NCBI RefSeq assembly: GCF_009177095.1
Contig: NZ_AP021861.1
Coordinates: 6,616,501 to 6,680,500 of the forward strand
Direction of reading: 5' to 3'
DNA: 64,000 nucleotides
DNA from: Lacipirellula parvula
Lineage (GTDB): Bacteria > Planctomycetota > Planctomycetia > Pirellulales > Lacipirellulaceae
Part shown: positions 24,009 through 32,360 of the stretch, piece after piece
Position numbering within the stretch: position 1 is the stretch's first letter
Layout of the letters: each line of letters begins with the position of its first letter
Notes under the pieces: model-generated
Databases searched by the model: none
What the model was told of the DNA's origin: nothing
The model's input: only the letters and a program-made list of their open reading frames with translations
Position numbers and translations under genes: made by a program

Positions 24009-25448
24009 ATGCATTCGCAAGTAGTCGTGCTCGGCGGTGGTCCCGGCGGTTATGCAGCAGCCTTCATGGCAGCCGACCTCGGGCTGGAAACTACGATCGT
24101 CGAAGCCGATCCTCGCCTGGGCGGCACCTGCCTCCTCCGCGGTTGCATCCCGTCGAAGGCCCTCCTCCACGTCGCCAAGGTCATCAGCGAAGCCCGCGAG
24201 ATGGTCGAGTGGGGCGTCGAGTTTCCGCAGCCGAAATTCAGCATCGACAAAATTCGCGAACGCAAAGAGAAGGTGATCGCCACCCTCACCGGCGGTCTCG
24301 GCCAACTCGCCAAGCGTCGCAAGGTGAAGGTCGTCAACGCCCGCGGCATTTTCGTCGATTCGCAAACGCTGCAGCTTGAAGGGGGCGACCCCGCCACCTA
24401 CGGCGGCGATGGACGCATTACCTTCGATCACTGCATCCTCGCCACCGGCTCGACTCCGGCGATGCCGAAGATGTTCCAGATCGGCTCAGACCGCGTGATG
24501 GATTCGACCGGCGCCCTCGCGCTCGCCGACATCCCCGAATCGCTGCTCGTCGTCGGCGGCGGTTACATCGGCCTCGAAATGGGTTCGGTCTACAGTGAAC
24601 TCGGTTCGAAGGTCTCGGTCGTCGAACTTCTCGACGGTCTCCTCCCCGGCGCCGACCGCGATCTGGTGAAGCCGCTGGAGAAGCGCCTCCGCGAACACTT
24701 CCACTCGATCATGCTCAGCACGAAGGTGCTCGGCGTCACCGACGTCGGCGGCAAGGTCGAAGTCGAAATGGAAGGCCCCGACGGCGCGAAGTTCACGAAC
24801 ACTTACGACCGCGTGCTGATCTCGGTCGGCCGTCGTCCCAAGTCGGCCGGCTTCGGTATCGAGAACACGAAGGTCAAAGTCAACGAAAAGGGCTTCGTCG
24901 AAATCGACGACCAGCAACGCACCAGCGACCCGCACATCTTCGCCATCGGCGACGTGGCGGGCGAGCCGATGCTAGCCCACAAGGCCTCGCACGAAGGCAA
25001 AGTCGCGGCCGAAGTGATCGCCGGCGAACCGGCGGCCTTCGACAAGGCGGCCATCCCCGCCGTCGTCTTCACCGATCCCGAAATCGCCTGGGCCGGCCTC
25101 ACCGCCGACCAAGCGCAGCGCGAAGGCCGCGAAGTTGAAGTCGCCCAGTACCCGTGGCAAGCCAGCGGTCGCGCGATCGCCAACGGTCGCACCGACGGCC
25201 TCACGAAGCTGATCGTCGACCCGGCCACCGAGCGCGTCCTCGGTTGCGGCATCGTCGGCGCCGGCGCCGGCGAGCTGATCGCCGAAGCCGTCCTCGCGAT
25301 CGAAATGGGCTGCACGGCCCGCGACCTCGCCGAGTCGGTCCACCCCCACCCCACCCTCAGCGAAACGGTCGGCTTCAGCGCCGAAGCCCAACTCGGCTAC
25401 GCCACCGAAATCTACCGCCCCAAGCGGAAGCAAACGCAAGAGAACTAA
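24009..25448 (+). CDS. lpd: Dihydrolipoyl dehydrogenase (E3)
   Basis: The flavoprotein that reoxidises dihydrolipoamide in the pyruvate (and other 2-oxo acid) dehydrogenase complex, 479 residues. FAD-binding motif [20 protein letters not shown]; redox-active disulfide in [13 protein letters not shown] (Cys41, Cys46); NAD-binding [23 protein letters not shown]-contact [20 protein letters not shown]; catalytic HPHPTLSE near the C-terminus. A strong ribosome-binding site ends two bases before the ATG, so its effective spacing is short. It is the first gene of the cluster, ahead of E1 and E2, whereas many bacteria place it last. Confidence 0.97.
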   Translation: MHSQVVVLGGGPGGYAAAFMAADLGLETTIVEADPRLGGTCLLRGCIPSKALLHVAKVISEAREMVEWGVEFPQPKFSIDKIRERKEKVIATLTGGLGQLAKRRKVKVVNARGIFVDSQTLQLEGGDPATYGGDGRITFDHCILATGSTPAMPKMFQIGSDRVMDSTGALALADIPESLLVVGGGYIGLEMGSVYSELGSKVSVVELLDGLLPGADRDLVKPLEKRLREHFHSIMLSTKVLGVTDVGGKVEVEMEGPDGAKFTNTYDRVLISVGRRPKSAGFGIENTKVKVNEKGFVEIDDQQRTSDPHIFAIGDVAGEPMLAHKASHEGKVAAEVIAGEPAAFDKAAIPAVVFTDPEIAWAGLTADQAQREGREVEVAQYPWQASGRAIANGRTDGLTKLIVDPATERVLGCGIVGAGAGELIAEAVLAIEMGCTARDLAESVHPHPTLSETVGFSAEAQLGYATEIYRPKRKQTQEN

Positions 25449-25449
25449 C

Positions 25450-25522
25450 TCACCACAAAGACACAACGAGCACGACGAAGACTGGCTGACTGATTCGCTT
25501 CTTCCGTCGTGCCGTCGTGGTT
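25450..25522. repeat. Inverted repeat between lpd and aceE
   Basis: Left arm CACCACAAAGACACAACGAG (with CACGACGAAG) and right arm CTTCCGTCGTGCCGTCGTGG. The same family lies between aceE and aceF (28290-28424). On RNA it would form a hairpin within the operon. Confidence 0.75.
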
Positions 25523-25556
25523 CAATTCAGAAGATAAAAGAAGGACGATTGCCGGT

Positions 25557-28265
25557 ATGGCAACAGGAAAAGCAACCGAAGTCCGCTCGCCGATTCCGAA
25601 CGACGTCGATCCGGTCGAAACGAACGAGTGGCTCGAATCGCTCGACTACGTGCTGGAGCACAAAGGCTCCGAGCGCGCGCAAGAACTGCTGACCGCCCTC
25701 GACGAAGCCGCCCACCGCAACGGCGTCGAGCTGCCGTTCACGGCGACCACTCCGTACGTCAACACGATCCCCGCCGACAAGCAGGCGCCCTTCCCCGGCA
25801 ATCGGGAACTGGAGCGCCGCATCAAAAGCTTCGTCCGCTGGAACGCGATGGCGATGGTCACCCGCGCCAACCGCGATAAGGCGAAGCCAGGCGGCCACAT
25901 CAGCACGTTCGCTTCATCGGCAACGCTGTACGAAGTGGCGTGGAACCACTTCATCCGCGGCCGCGGCGAGAACGGCTACGACGGCGACCAAGTCTACTAC
26001 CAAGGCCACGCGGCGCCCGGCATGTACGCTCGCGCGTTCCTTGAAGGTCGACTCACCGAGCAGAACCTCGTCAACTTCCGCCGCGAACTGGGCGAAGGGG
26101 GCGGCCTGTCTTCCTACCCGCATCCCTGGCTGATGCCCGACTTCTGGGAATTCCCCACGGTCTCGATGGGCCTCGGCCCGATCATGGCAATCTACCAAGC
26201 TCGCTTCAATCGCTACCTGACCGATCGCAAGATCAAGGACTTGTCGAAGAAGCACGTCTGGGCCTTCCTCGGCGACGGCGAATGCGACGAGCCCGAAACG
26301 CTCGGCGCCATCACGCTCGCTTCGCGTGAACAGCTCGACAATCTCACCTTCGTCATCAACTGCAACCTGCAGCGGCTCGACGGCCCGGTCCGCGGCAACG
26401 GCAAGATCATCCAAGAACTTGAAGGCGCCTTCCGCGGCGCCGGCTGGAACGTCATCAAGGTCGTCTGGGGCTCCGATTGGGACCCGCTGCTCGACGCCGA
26501 CGATTCGGGCCTGCTCGCTCAGCGGATGATGGAAGTCATCGACGGTCAGTACCAGAAGTACGTCGTCTCCGGCGGCGATTACATTCGCGAGCATTTCTTC
26601 GGCAAGTACCCCGAGCTGCTCAAGCTCGTGAAGAAGTATTCGGACGAAAAACTCCGCACGCTGAAACGCGGCGGCCACGACCCCGAGAAAGTCTACGCCG
26701 CCTATCACGCCGCCCTCGAAACCAAGGGCCGCCCGACGGTCATCCTCGCCAAGACGATCAAAGGCTACGGCGTCGGCGAAGCGGGCGAAGGCCGCAACAT
26801 CACGCACAACAACAAGGAACTGAACGAAGCCGAACTCACTGAGTTCCGCACTCGCTTCGGCATTCCGATTTCGGACGAGCGCGTCGCCGAGGCGCCCTTC
26901 TACCGTCCGCCGGAAAACAGCCCCGAAATGAAGTACATGCGCGAGCACCGCAAGGCGCTCGGCGGTTCGGTGCCCGCCCGCAACAACGCCCCCGTGACGC
27001 TGGAAGTCCCGCGGCTGGCCGACTACGCGAAGTCGCTGGAAAAGCTCGTCAGCAAAGGCCCCGGCAAGGAAATGTCGACGACGATGGGCTTCGTCCGTCT
27101 GCTCGGCGACTTGCTCCGCGACAAGAAGATCGGCAAGGCGATCGTCCCGATCGTCCCTGACGAATCGCGCACGTTCGGCATGGAAGGTCTCTTCCGCCAA
27201 GTTGGCATCTACGCCCACAGCGGCCAGCTCTACGAGCCGGTCGATAGCGATCAGCTTGCCTACTACAAGGAAGCCAAAGACGGCCAGCTGCTCGAAGAAG
27301 GCATTACCGAGTGCGGTTCGATGTCGTCGTTCATCGCCGCCGGCACGAGCTACTCGTCGCACGGCGTCGCGATGATCCCGATGTTCATCTACTACTCGAT
27401 GTTCGGCTTCCAGCGGATCGGCGACTCGATCTGGGCCGCCGCCGACGCCCGCGCGAAGGGCTTCATGCTCGGCGGCACCGCCGGTCGCACGACGCTCAAC
27501 GGCGAAGGCCTGCAGCATCAAGACGGCCACAGCCTGATCAACGCGATGGCGTTCCCGACCGTTCGCGCCTACGACCCCGCCTACGCCTACGAGACGGCAG
27601 TCATCGTCTTCGACGGCCTTAAGCGGATGTACGAGGACAACGAAACGGCGATCTACTACATCACGCTCGAGAACGAAAACTACGAGATGCCCGAGATGCC
27701 TGCCGGCTGCGAAGAAGGCATCATCCGCGGCATGTACCGAGTTGCAAACAACGAAGCCGAGGGCGGCTCGCTCCGCGTGCAGTTGTTCGGCAGCGGCCCG
27801 ATTCTCCGCGAATCGCTCCGCGCGGCCGAGATCCTCAAGACGAAGTACAACGTCTCCAGCGACGTCTGGAGCGTCACGAGCTACAACCAGCTCCGTCGCG
27901 ACGCCCAAGAGTGCGAACGCTGGAATATGCTCAATCCCGAGAAGCCGCGCCGCCACTCCTACCTGCAGGAGCAAATCGACGCGACCGAAGGGCCGATCAT
28001 CGCCGCCAGCGACTACATGCGAATCCTGCCCGACCAACTCGGTCCGTGGCTCAAGGGTCGCTTGTTCTCGCTTGGCACCGACGGCATGGGGCGCAGCGAA
28101 AGCCGCGCCAACCTCCGCCGCCACTTCGAGGTCGACGCCGAGTCGATCGTCGTCGCCACGCTCTACAAGCTCTCGCTCGACGGCAAGTACGACGCCGCCG
28201 CGGTGGCGCAAGCGATTAAGGATCTCGGCATCAATCCAGAGAAGAAATCGGCCTTGTACGCTTAA
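25557..28265 (+). CDS. aceE: Pyruvate dehydrogenase E1 component, homodimeric type
   Basis: The ThDP enzyme that decarboxylates pyruvate and acetylates the lipoyl group of E2, 902 residues, a normal length for homodimeric (AceE) E1. Visible features: GHISTFASSATLYEVAWNHF, the ThDP motif starting FLGDGECDEPE (near residue 238) and ending INCNLQRLDGPV, IKGYGVGEAGEGRNITHNNK, and the transketolase-like half GMSSFIAAGTSYSSHG-type sequence with NGEGLQHQDGHS. The start at 25557 has AAGGA 12 nt upstream; the frame opens earlier at 25509 without support. It follows lpd and precedes aceF; both spacers carry related inverted repeats. Confidence 0.97.
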   Translation: MATGKATEVRSPIPNDVDPVETNEWLESLDYVLEHKGSERAQELLTALDEAAHRNGVELPFTATTPYVNTIPADKQAPFPGNRELERRIKSFVRWNAMAMVTRANRDKAKPGGHISTFASSATLYEVAWNHFIRGRGENGYDGDQVYYQGHAAPGMYARAFLEGRLTEQNLVNFRRELGEGGGLSSYPHPWLMPDFWEFPTVSMGLGPIMAIYQARFNRYLTDRKIKDLSKKHVWAFLGDGECDEPETLGAITLASREQLDNLTFVINCNLQRLDGPVRGNGKIIQELEGAFRGAGWNVIKVVWGSDWDPLLDADDSGLLAQRMMEVIDGQYQKYVVSGGDYIREHFFGKYPELLKLVKKYSDEKLRTLKRGGHDPEKVYAAYHAALETKGRPTVILAKTIKGYGVGEAGEGRNITHNNKELNEAELTEFRTRFGIPISDERVAEAPFYRPPENSPEMKYMREHRKALGGSVPARNNAPVTLEVPRLADYAKSLEKLVSKGPGKEMSTTMGFVRLLGDLLRDKKIGKAIVPIVPDESRTFGMEGLFRQVGIYAHSGQLYEPVDSDQLAYYKEAKDGQLLEEGITECGSMSSFIAAGTSYSSHGVAMIPMFIYYSMFGFQRIGDSIWAAADARAKGFMLGGTAGRTTLNGEGLQHQDGHSLINAMAFPTVRAYDPAYAYETAVIVFDGLKRMYEDNETAIYYITLENENYEMPEMPAGCEEGIIRGMYRVANNEAEGGSLRVQLFGSGPILRESLRAAEILKTKYNVSSDVWSVTSYNQLRRDAQECERWNMLNPEKPRRHSYLQEQIDATEGPIIAASDYMRILPDQLGPWLKGRLFSLGTDGMGRSESRANLRRHFEVDAESIVVATLYKLSLDGKYDAAAVAQAIKDLGINPEKKSALYA

Positions 28266-28289
28266 ACGCCCGGTTCTAAGTAACTCATT

Positions 28290-28424
28290 TCACCACCACG
28301 ACACAACGATCACGACGTGAGGAAGTAGGCGGATTCATTCGGACCGCACGCTGCGATAGCGGGCGGCAAGCAATGCCTGGCGTTGCTTCTGATTTTTCGT
28401 CGTGTGCTTCGTGCCGTTGTGGTT
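28290..28424. repeat. Inverted repeat between aceE and aceF
   Basis: Left arm CACCACCACGACACAACGAT (with CACGACG) and right arm CGTCGTGTGCTTCGTGCCGT followed by TGTGGTT. It is the same family as in the lpd-aceE spacer, with a longer interior. Confidence 0.75.
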
Positions 28425-28449
28425 AATCTTCTTACTCATTCGGAACACG

Positions 28450-29850
28450 ATGGCCACGCAAATCACCCTTCCCTCGCTCGGCGAGAACATTGAATCTGGC
28501 GACGTTCTTTCGATCCTCGTGAGCGAAGGCGACGTCGTCACGAAGGACCAAGACCTCCTCGAGCTCGAGACCGACAAGGCCACCATGCCGGTCCCCAGCC
28601 CGCAAGCGGGCAAGATCGTCAAGGTCCTCGTCTCCGAAGGCGACACCGTACCAGTCGGCGGCGCCATCTTCGAGATTGAAGCCGCCGCCGGCGGCGCCAG
28701 CAACGGCGCAGCCGCTAAGAAGGAACCGGCCAAGGCGCCCGAGAAGAAGGAAGAGAAGCCGAAGGCCGCTCCCAAGAAGGAGGCGATCGTCGAAGAAGAG
28801 CAAGTCGACGAAGCGGTCGCCGACGAGCAAGAAGAGCCGGAAGCCCCCAAGCCGGCAAAGAAGCCCGCCGCGAAGCCAGCGGCCAAGATCGCCCCGGCCC
28901 CCGAGTCGACGCCAGTGATCGTCGAGTCCGATGAAAAGTCCGGCGACGGTCAGTCCTCCGCAGCCGCTGGCCCCGCCGTCCGCCGCCTCGCCCGCGAGCT
29001 CGGCGTCGACCTCCGCCGTGTCCGCACCACCGGCGACCGCATCACCGAAGAAGACGTCCGCAACCACGTTCGCCGTGCCCAAGCTGAATCGGAAGCGAAG
29101 GCCCCCAAGGGCGTCACGCCCCCCGGCTCGCCCGAGTCCGACAGCCAAGGCGCCGTCCGCCGCGAGAAGATGACTCGCATGCGGCAGACGATCGCCCGCA
29201 ACATGCTGAACTCGCACCAGACGATTCCGCAGCTCACCAACTTCGACGACGTCGACGTTACCGACCTCGAGCGCATCCGCAAGGAAAGCCAAAAGGACTA
29301 CGACTCGCAAGGCGTCAAGCTCACGACGCTGCCGTTCCTGGTGAAGGCCCTCGCGGTCGCGTTGAAGAACCACCCGATCATCAACGCCTCGGTCAGCGAC
29401 GAAGGCACGGAGATCATCTACAAGGAATACGTGAACATCGGCATCGCCGTCGACACGGAGAAGGGGCTCATCGTCCCCGTCCTCCGCGACGCCGATCGCA
29501 AGAACATTCCGCAAATCGCTCGTGAGCTGGTGCAGATCGCCGACGCGGCCCGCAACGGCACGTTCAAGGTCGAAGACCTCCGCGGCGGCACGTTCACCAT
29601 CAGCAATCTCGGCGCGATCGGCGGCACCTACTCGACGCCGATCATCAATCCGCCGGAAGTCGCGATCCTGCTCATCGGCCGCAGTCGCATGCTACCGCAA
29701 TGGATCGACAATTCGTTCCAACCGCGATTGATGATGCCGCTGTCGATCAGCTACGACCACCGCATCGTCGACGGCGCCGCGGCTCAGCGGTTCCTTAACG
29801 ACGTGAAGGGCTACCTCGCTCACCCAGGCCGGTTGCTGCTGGCCCCGTAA
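28450..29850 (+). CDS. aceF: Dihydrolipoamide acetyltransferase (E2) of pyruvate dehydrogenase
   Basis: The core of the complex, 467 residues: it carries acetyl groups on a lipoyl arm and transfers them to CoA. One lipoyl domain (residues 1-80) has the lipoylated Lys43 in LELETDKATMP. An Ala/Lys/Glu/Pro-rich flexible linker follows (about 85-170). Next comes the peripheral subunit-binding domain (PAVRRLARELGVDLRRVRTT to EEDVRNHVRRA), then the catalytic domain ending in SYDHRIVDGAAAQRFLNDV with the catalytic His and Asp. The ATG at 28450 opens into the lipoyl domain. A strong terminator lies 45 bp after the stop, closing the operon. Confidence 0.97.
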   Translation: MATQITLPSLGENIESGDVLSILVSEGDVVTKDQDLLELETDKATMPVPSPQAGKIVKVLVSEGDTVPVGGAIFEIEAAAGGASNGAAAKKEPAKAPEKKEEKPKAAPKKEAIVEEEQVDEAVADEQEEPEAPKPAKKPAAKPAAKIAPAPESTPVIVESDEKSGDGQSSAAAGPAVRRLARELGVDLRRVRTTGDRITEEDVRNHVRRAQAESEAKAPKGVTPPGSPESDSQGAVRREKMTRMRQTIARNMLNSHQTIPQLTNFDDVDVTDLERIRKESQKDYDSQGVKLTTLPFLVKALAVALKNHPIINASVSDEGTEIIYKEYVNIGIAVDTEKGLIVPVLRDADRKNIPQIARELVQIADAARNGTFKVEDLRGGTFTISNLGAIGGTYSTPIINPPEVAILLIGRSRMLPQWIDNSFQPRLMMPLSISYDHRIVDGAAAQRFLNDVKGYLAHPGRLLLAP

Positions 29851-29895
29851 ACAGGCTCGCTCATCGGCTGACCGCCTGCCTGGCGGAGGCTACTG

Positions 29896-29933
29896 ACGCG
29901 ATGGGCGAGCTTCGCCCATCGCGTTATTTTTTC
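29896..29933 (+). terminator. Intrinsic terminator of the lpd-aceE-aceF operon
   Basis: A perfect 13-bp stem (ACGCGATGGGCGA with TCGCCCATCGCGT) around a 3-nt loop, followed by TATTTTTTCC on the plus strand. Confidence 0.9.
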
Positions 29934-29956
29934 CTCGTAACGAAAGCCGTCCTCCA

Positions 29957-30874
29957 ATGCTTCGCTCGCTTGTCTTCGCCGCCGCCGCATCGCTCATCGC
30001 CGCCCCTGCCTTCGCTCAACGCGGCGGCTATCCGCCGAAGTTCGAAGAGGGCGTCACAGAGCACGTCTTCAAGCAAGCTGGCGACGTCGAGCTGAAGCTG
30101 TACGTCTTCGAGCCGGCCGATCACAAGCCGAGCGACAAAACCCCCGCCATCGTCTTCTTCTTCGGCGGCGGCTGGGTCGGCGGCTCGCCCGAGCAATTCG
30201 CGCCGCAGGCCCGCTACCTCGCCTCGCGCGGCATGGTCGCCATCGTCGCCGACTACCGCGTGAAAAATCGCCACGGCGTGATGGGCGTCGATTGCGTCCG
30301 CGACGCGAAGTCGGCGATCCGCTGGGTCCGCGCCCACGCCGAGGAGCTCGGCATCGATCCCAATCGCATCGCGGCCAGCGGCGGCTCGGCCGGCGGCCAT
30401 CTCGCCGCCGCAACAGGCACGATCAAAGAATTCGACGAACCGAGCGAAGACGCCGCCGTCAGTTCCGTGCCGAACGCGATGATCCTCTACAACCCCGCCG
30501 CCTCATTCGATCCCGCGACGCTAATCCCCGGCGAAAAGCGCGGCGGCAACTACGGCGCGCGCATGGGCGTCGACCCGACCAAACTCTCGCCCGCCGACCA
30601 CATCGACGCGAAGACCCCGCCAACGCTGATCATGATCGGCACCAACGACTATCTCATCGGCGGCTCCCACCAATTCACCGACCGCATGAAAGCCGCCGGC
30701 GCGCGCTGCGACCTCGACCTCTACGAAGGCCGCGGCCACGGCTTCTTCAACCTCCGCCCCAACAAGCCGAGCAAAGACTTCTACGCCACCACCAAATCGC
30801 TGGACAAGTTCCTCACGTCGCTCGGCTATCTCGAAGGCGAGCAGACGGTGAAGGAGTTTTTCAAGAAGAAGTAG
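29957..30874 (+). CDS. Secreted alpha/beta hydrolase, acetyl-esterase type
   Basis: A 305-residue protein with a signal peptide (MLRSLVFAAAASLIAAPAFA-QRG). The alpha/beta-hydrolase elements are an oxyanion segment AIVFFFGGGWVGGS (the HGGG of the family changed to FGGG), the nucleophile elbow AASGGSAGGHLAAA near residue 155, the acid in MIGTNDYLIGG, and the catalytic His in YEGRGHGFFN. It resembles the BD-FAE / acetyl-xylan-esterase group common in planctomycete polysaccharide degradation. The lost oxyanion-adjacent His is worth noting but is tolerated in the family. It starts just after the terminator of the pdh operon. Confidence 0.87.
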   Translation: MLRSLVFAAAASLIAAPAFAQRGGYPPKFEEGVTEHVFKQAGDVELKLYVFEPADHKPSDKTPAIVFFFGGGWVGGSPEQFAPQARYLASRGMVAIVADYRVKNRHGVMGVDCVRDAKSAIRWVRAHAEELGIDPNRIAASGGSAGGHLAAATGTIKEFDEPSEDAAVSSVPNAMILYNPAASFDPATLIPGEKRGGNYGARMGVDPTKLSPADHIDAKTPPTLIMIGTNDYLIGGSHQFTDRMKAAGARCDLDLYEGRGHGFFNLRPNKPSKDFYATTKSLDKFLTSLGYLEGEQTVKEFFKKK

Positions 30875-30916
30875 CCGGTCAGCGCCGACTCTTGCGTTCA
30901 CTCAAGCCTTCGAAAG

Positions 30917-31008
30917 ACTGGACAGGATAACAGGATCTCGCGGATTGACAGGATCAGCGGCAACCGCAAGAAGATCCTGTCGATCTATGTAATCCTGTTA
31001 TCCTGTCA
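30917..31008. repeat. Palindromic repeat, family E (copy E2)
   Basis: Arms GACAGGATAACAGGATCTCG and ATCCTGTTATCCTGTC with an interior GACAGGATC/GATCCTGTC pair. It lies between the convergent esterase and M50 protease genes; AAAAAATC follows on the plus strand. Confidence 0.88.
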
Positions 31009-31029
31009 AAAAATCAATCGGTGAAGCTG

Positions 31030-32130
31030 CTACTGCCGGAACCCCAGCAGCGGAAAGCACAGCACCGGAATCAGCAGCGACGCCAGCCCGATCGCCCACC
31101 GCACTGGCCCCAGCGGAACCGAATCATCCTGCGTCTTCGGGTGGTGAATCCCCAAGAAGATCACCAGCAGCAACATCGGCGTCCAGAGGATCGCTTCCTC
31201 AAGATTGATCACGACGTAAAAAATCGCGAACGAAATGAAGAATCGCGCGAACGTGTGGGCCTTGTCGAGAAAGAGCGCGTAAATCGTGTGACCGCCGTCG
31301 AGCTGGCTGATCGGCAGCATGTTGAGCCCCGTGATCAACATGCCGACCCACCCCGCCATGAAGTACGGGTTTAGCTCCGACAGCCCGACCCATTGCTCAT
31401 GCGCCCACGGCTTGTCGGGATGAGCCCACTGCAGCATCCACTGCCCCACCAGCGGCAGGTAGAACTCAATCTCGCCCGGCTGTGGCGCCCGGCTCAAGTC
31501 GAGCGCCTTGATCCCTTGCCACAACACGGGGAACGCGACCGCCAGCCCCGCGAGCGGACCCGCGATGCCGATGTCAAAAATCTGCCGTCGATCCGCACGG
31601 CTGCCATCCATGCCGATGACGGCGCCCATCGTGCCGATTGAATTGAACGGCACCGGAATGCACAGCGGGTAGCTCGCCGGGATGCCGTACTTCACGGTCT
31701 GCAAGAAGTGCCCCATCTCGTGCGTCAGCAAAATTGCCAGCACGGCGCCCATGTAGGCGAGGCCGATATGCCAATTCTCTTGCACCACGGCGCCCACCTG
31801 CGGCCACGTGACGCTCACGCCGAACTGCATCGGATCCCAGCGCGTGGCGCCGACCCAGAAGGTCGAGATGCACGTCGCGATGAACAACATCGCCGGCACC
31901 AAAATTTGCCGCTGCGGCGGGATCTGCACGCCGCTTTCGATGTCCGACTTCATCAACTCCGGCAAGTGGGCCAGCGTTGAATCGTGGAACGAGTCCCCCT
32001 GCAGCGGCCGTTTCGCGATCGGCTGATCGACCGCGGCGACGCTCGTCGGGCGGCCGGCAGGAACCAGCGACTGCCCGCCGGACGTCGCGGGGGGCTGGTG
32101 TTCGGGGGCAGGATTTTCGCCGGTGCTCAT
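31030..32130 (-). CDS. Site-2 protease family membrane metalloprotease (M50)
   Basis: A 366-residue multi-pass protein with the zinc site HEMGH in AILLTHEMGHFLQTVKYGIP and the second motif ISQLDGGHTIYALFL, where LDGG matches the M50 LDG signature. IPVPFNSIGTMGAVIGM between them is typical of the EGY/long M50 branch. An N-terminal cytosolic extension of about 85 residues is Pro/Gln-rich. Such proteases cleave membrane-embedded regulators, but no substrate is adjacent. The ATG at 32130 is chosen over 32175, which would add non-conserved residues. It lies between two family E repeats. Confidence 0.9.
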   Translation of the reverse strand: MSTGENPAPEHQPPATSGGQSLVPAGRPTSVAAVDQPIAKRPLQGDSFHDSTLAHLPELMKSDIESGVQIPPQRQILVPAMLFIATCISTFWVGATRWDPMQFGVSVTWPQVGAVVQENWHIGLAYMGAVLAILLTHEMGHFLQTVKYGIPASYPLCIPVPFNSIGTMGAVIGMDGSRADRRQIFDIGIAGPLAGLAVAFPVLWQGIKALDLSRAPQPGEIEFYLPLVGQWMLQWAHPDKPWAHEQWVGLSELNPYFMAGWVGMLITGLNMLPISQLDGGHTIYALFLDKAHTFARFFISFAIFYVVINLEEAILWTPMLLLVIFLGIHHPKTQDDSVPLGPVRWAIGLASLLIPVLCFPLLGFRQ

Positions 32131-32203
32131 TCGCCAATCATAGCAAACTGAGGGGCCTCGGACAGGCGGAGCCACCCGCGGTCGCTTCGAGGTTTTTCGG
32201 AAG

Positions 32204-32329
32204 ACTGGACAGGATCACAAGATGGTACAGATCGACTAGATGAAGAATAAACCGAGCGATTCGCTACCTGTTCATCGCGGCCATCATTCCCCAATCCCGT
32301 CGATCCCCCTCAATCCTGTTATCCTGTCT
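32204..32329. repeat. Palindromic repeat, family E (copy E3)
   Basis: Arms GACAGGATCACAAGATGG and CAATCCTGTTATCCTGTC around a longer interior with TCCCGTCGATCC. It is more diverged than E1 and E2. Confidence 0.8.
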
Positions 32330-32360
32330 ATTATTCGTCAGAAGCAGCGAAAACTTGCCG

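Noticed and set aside
25914-28211. Long open frame (over 700 codons) antisense to aceE
   Set aside because: It mirrors the codon bias of aceE on the other strand, has no family motif, and is Arg/Val/Asp/Gly-skewed as such shadows are.
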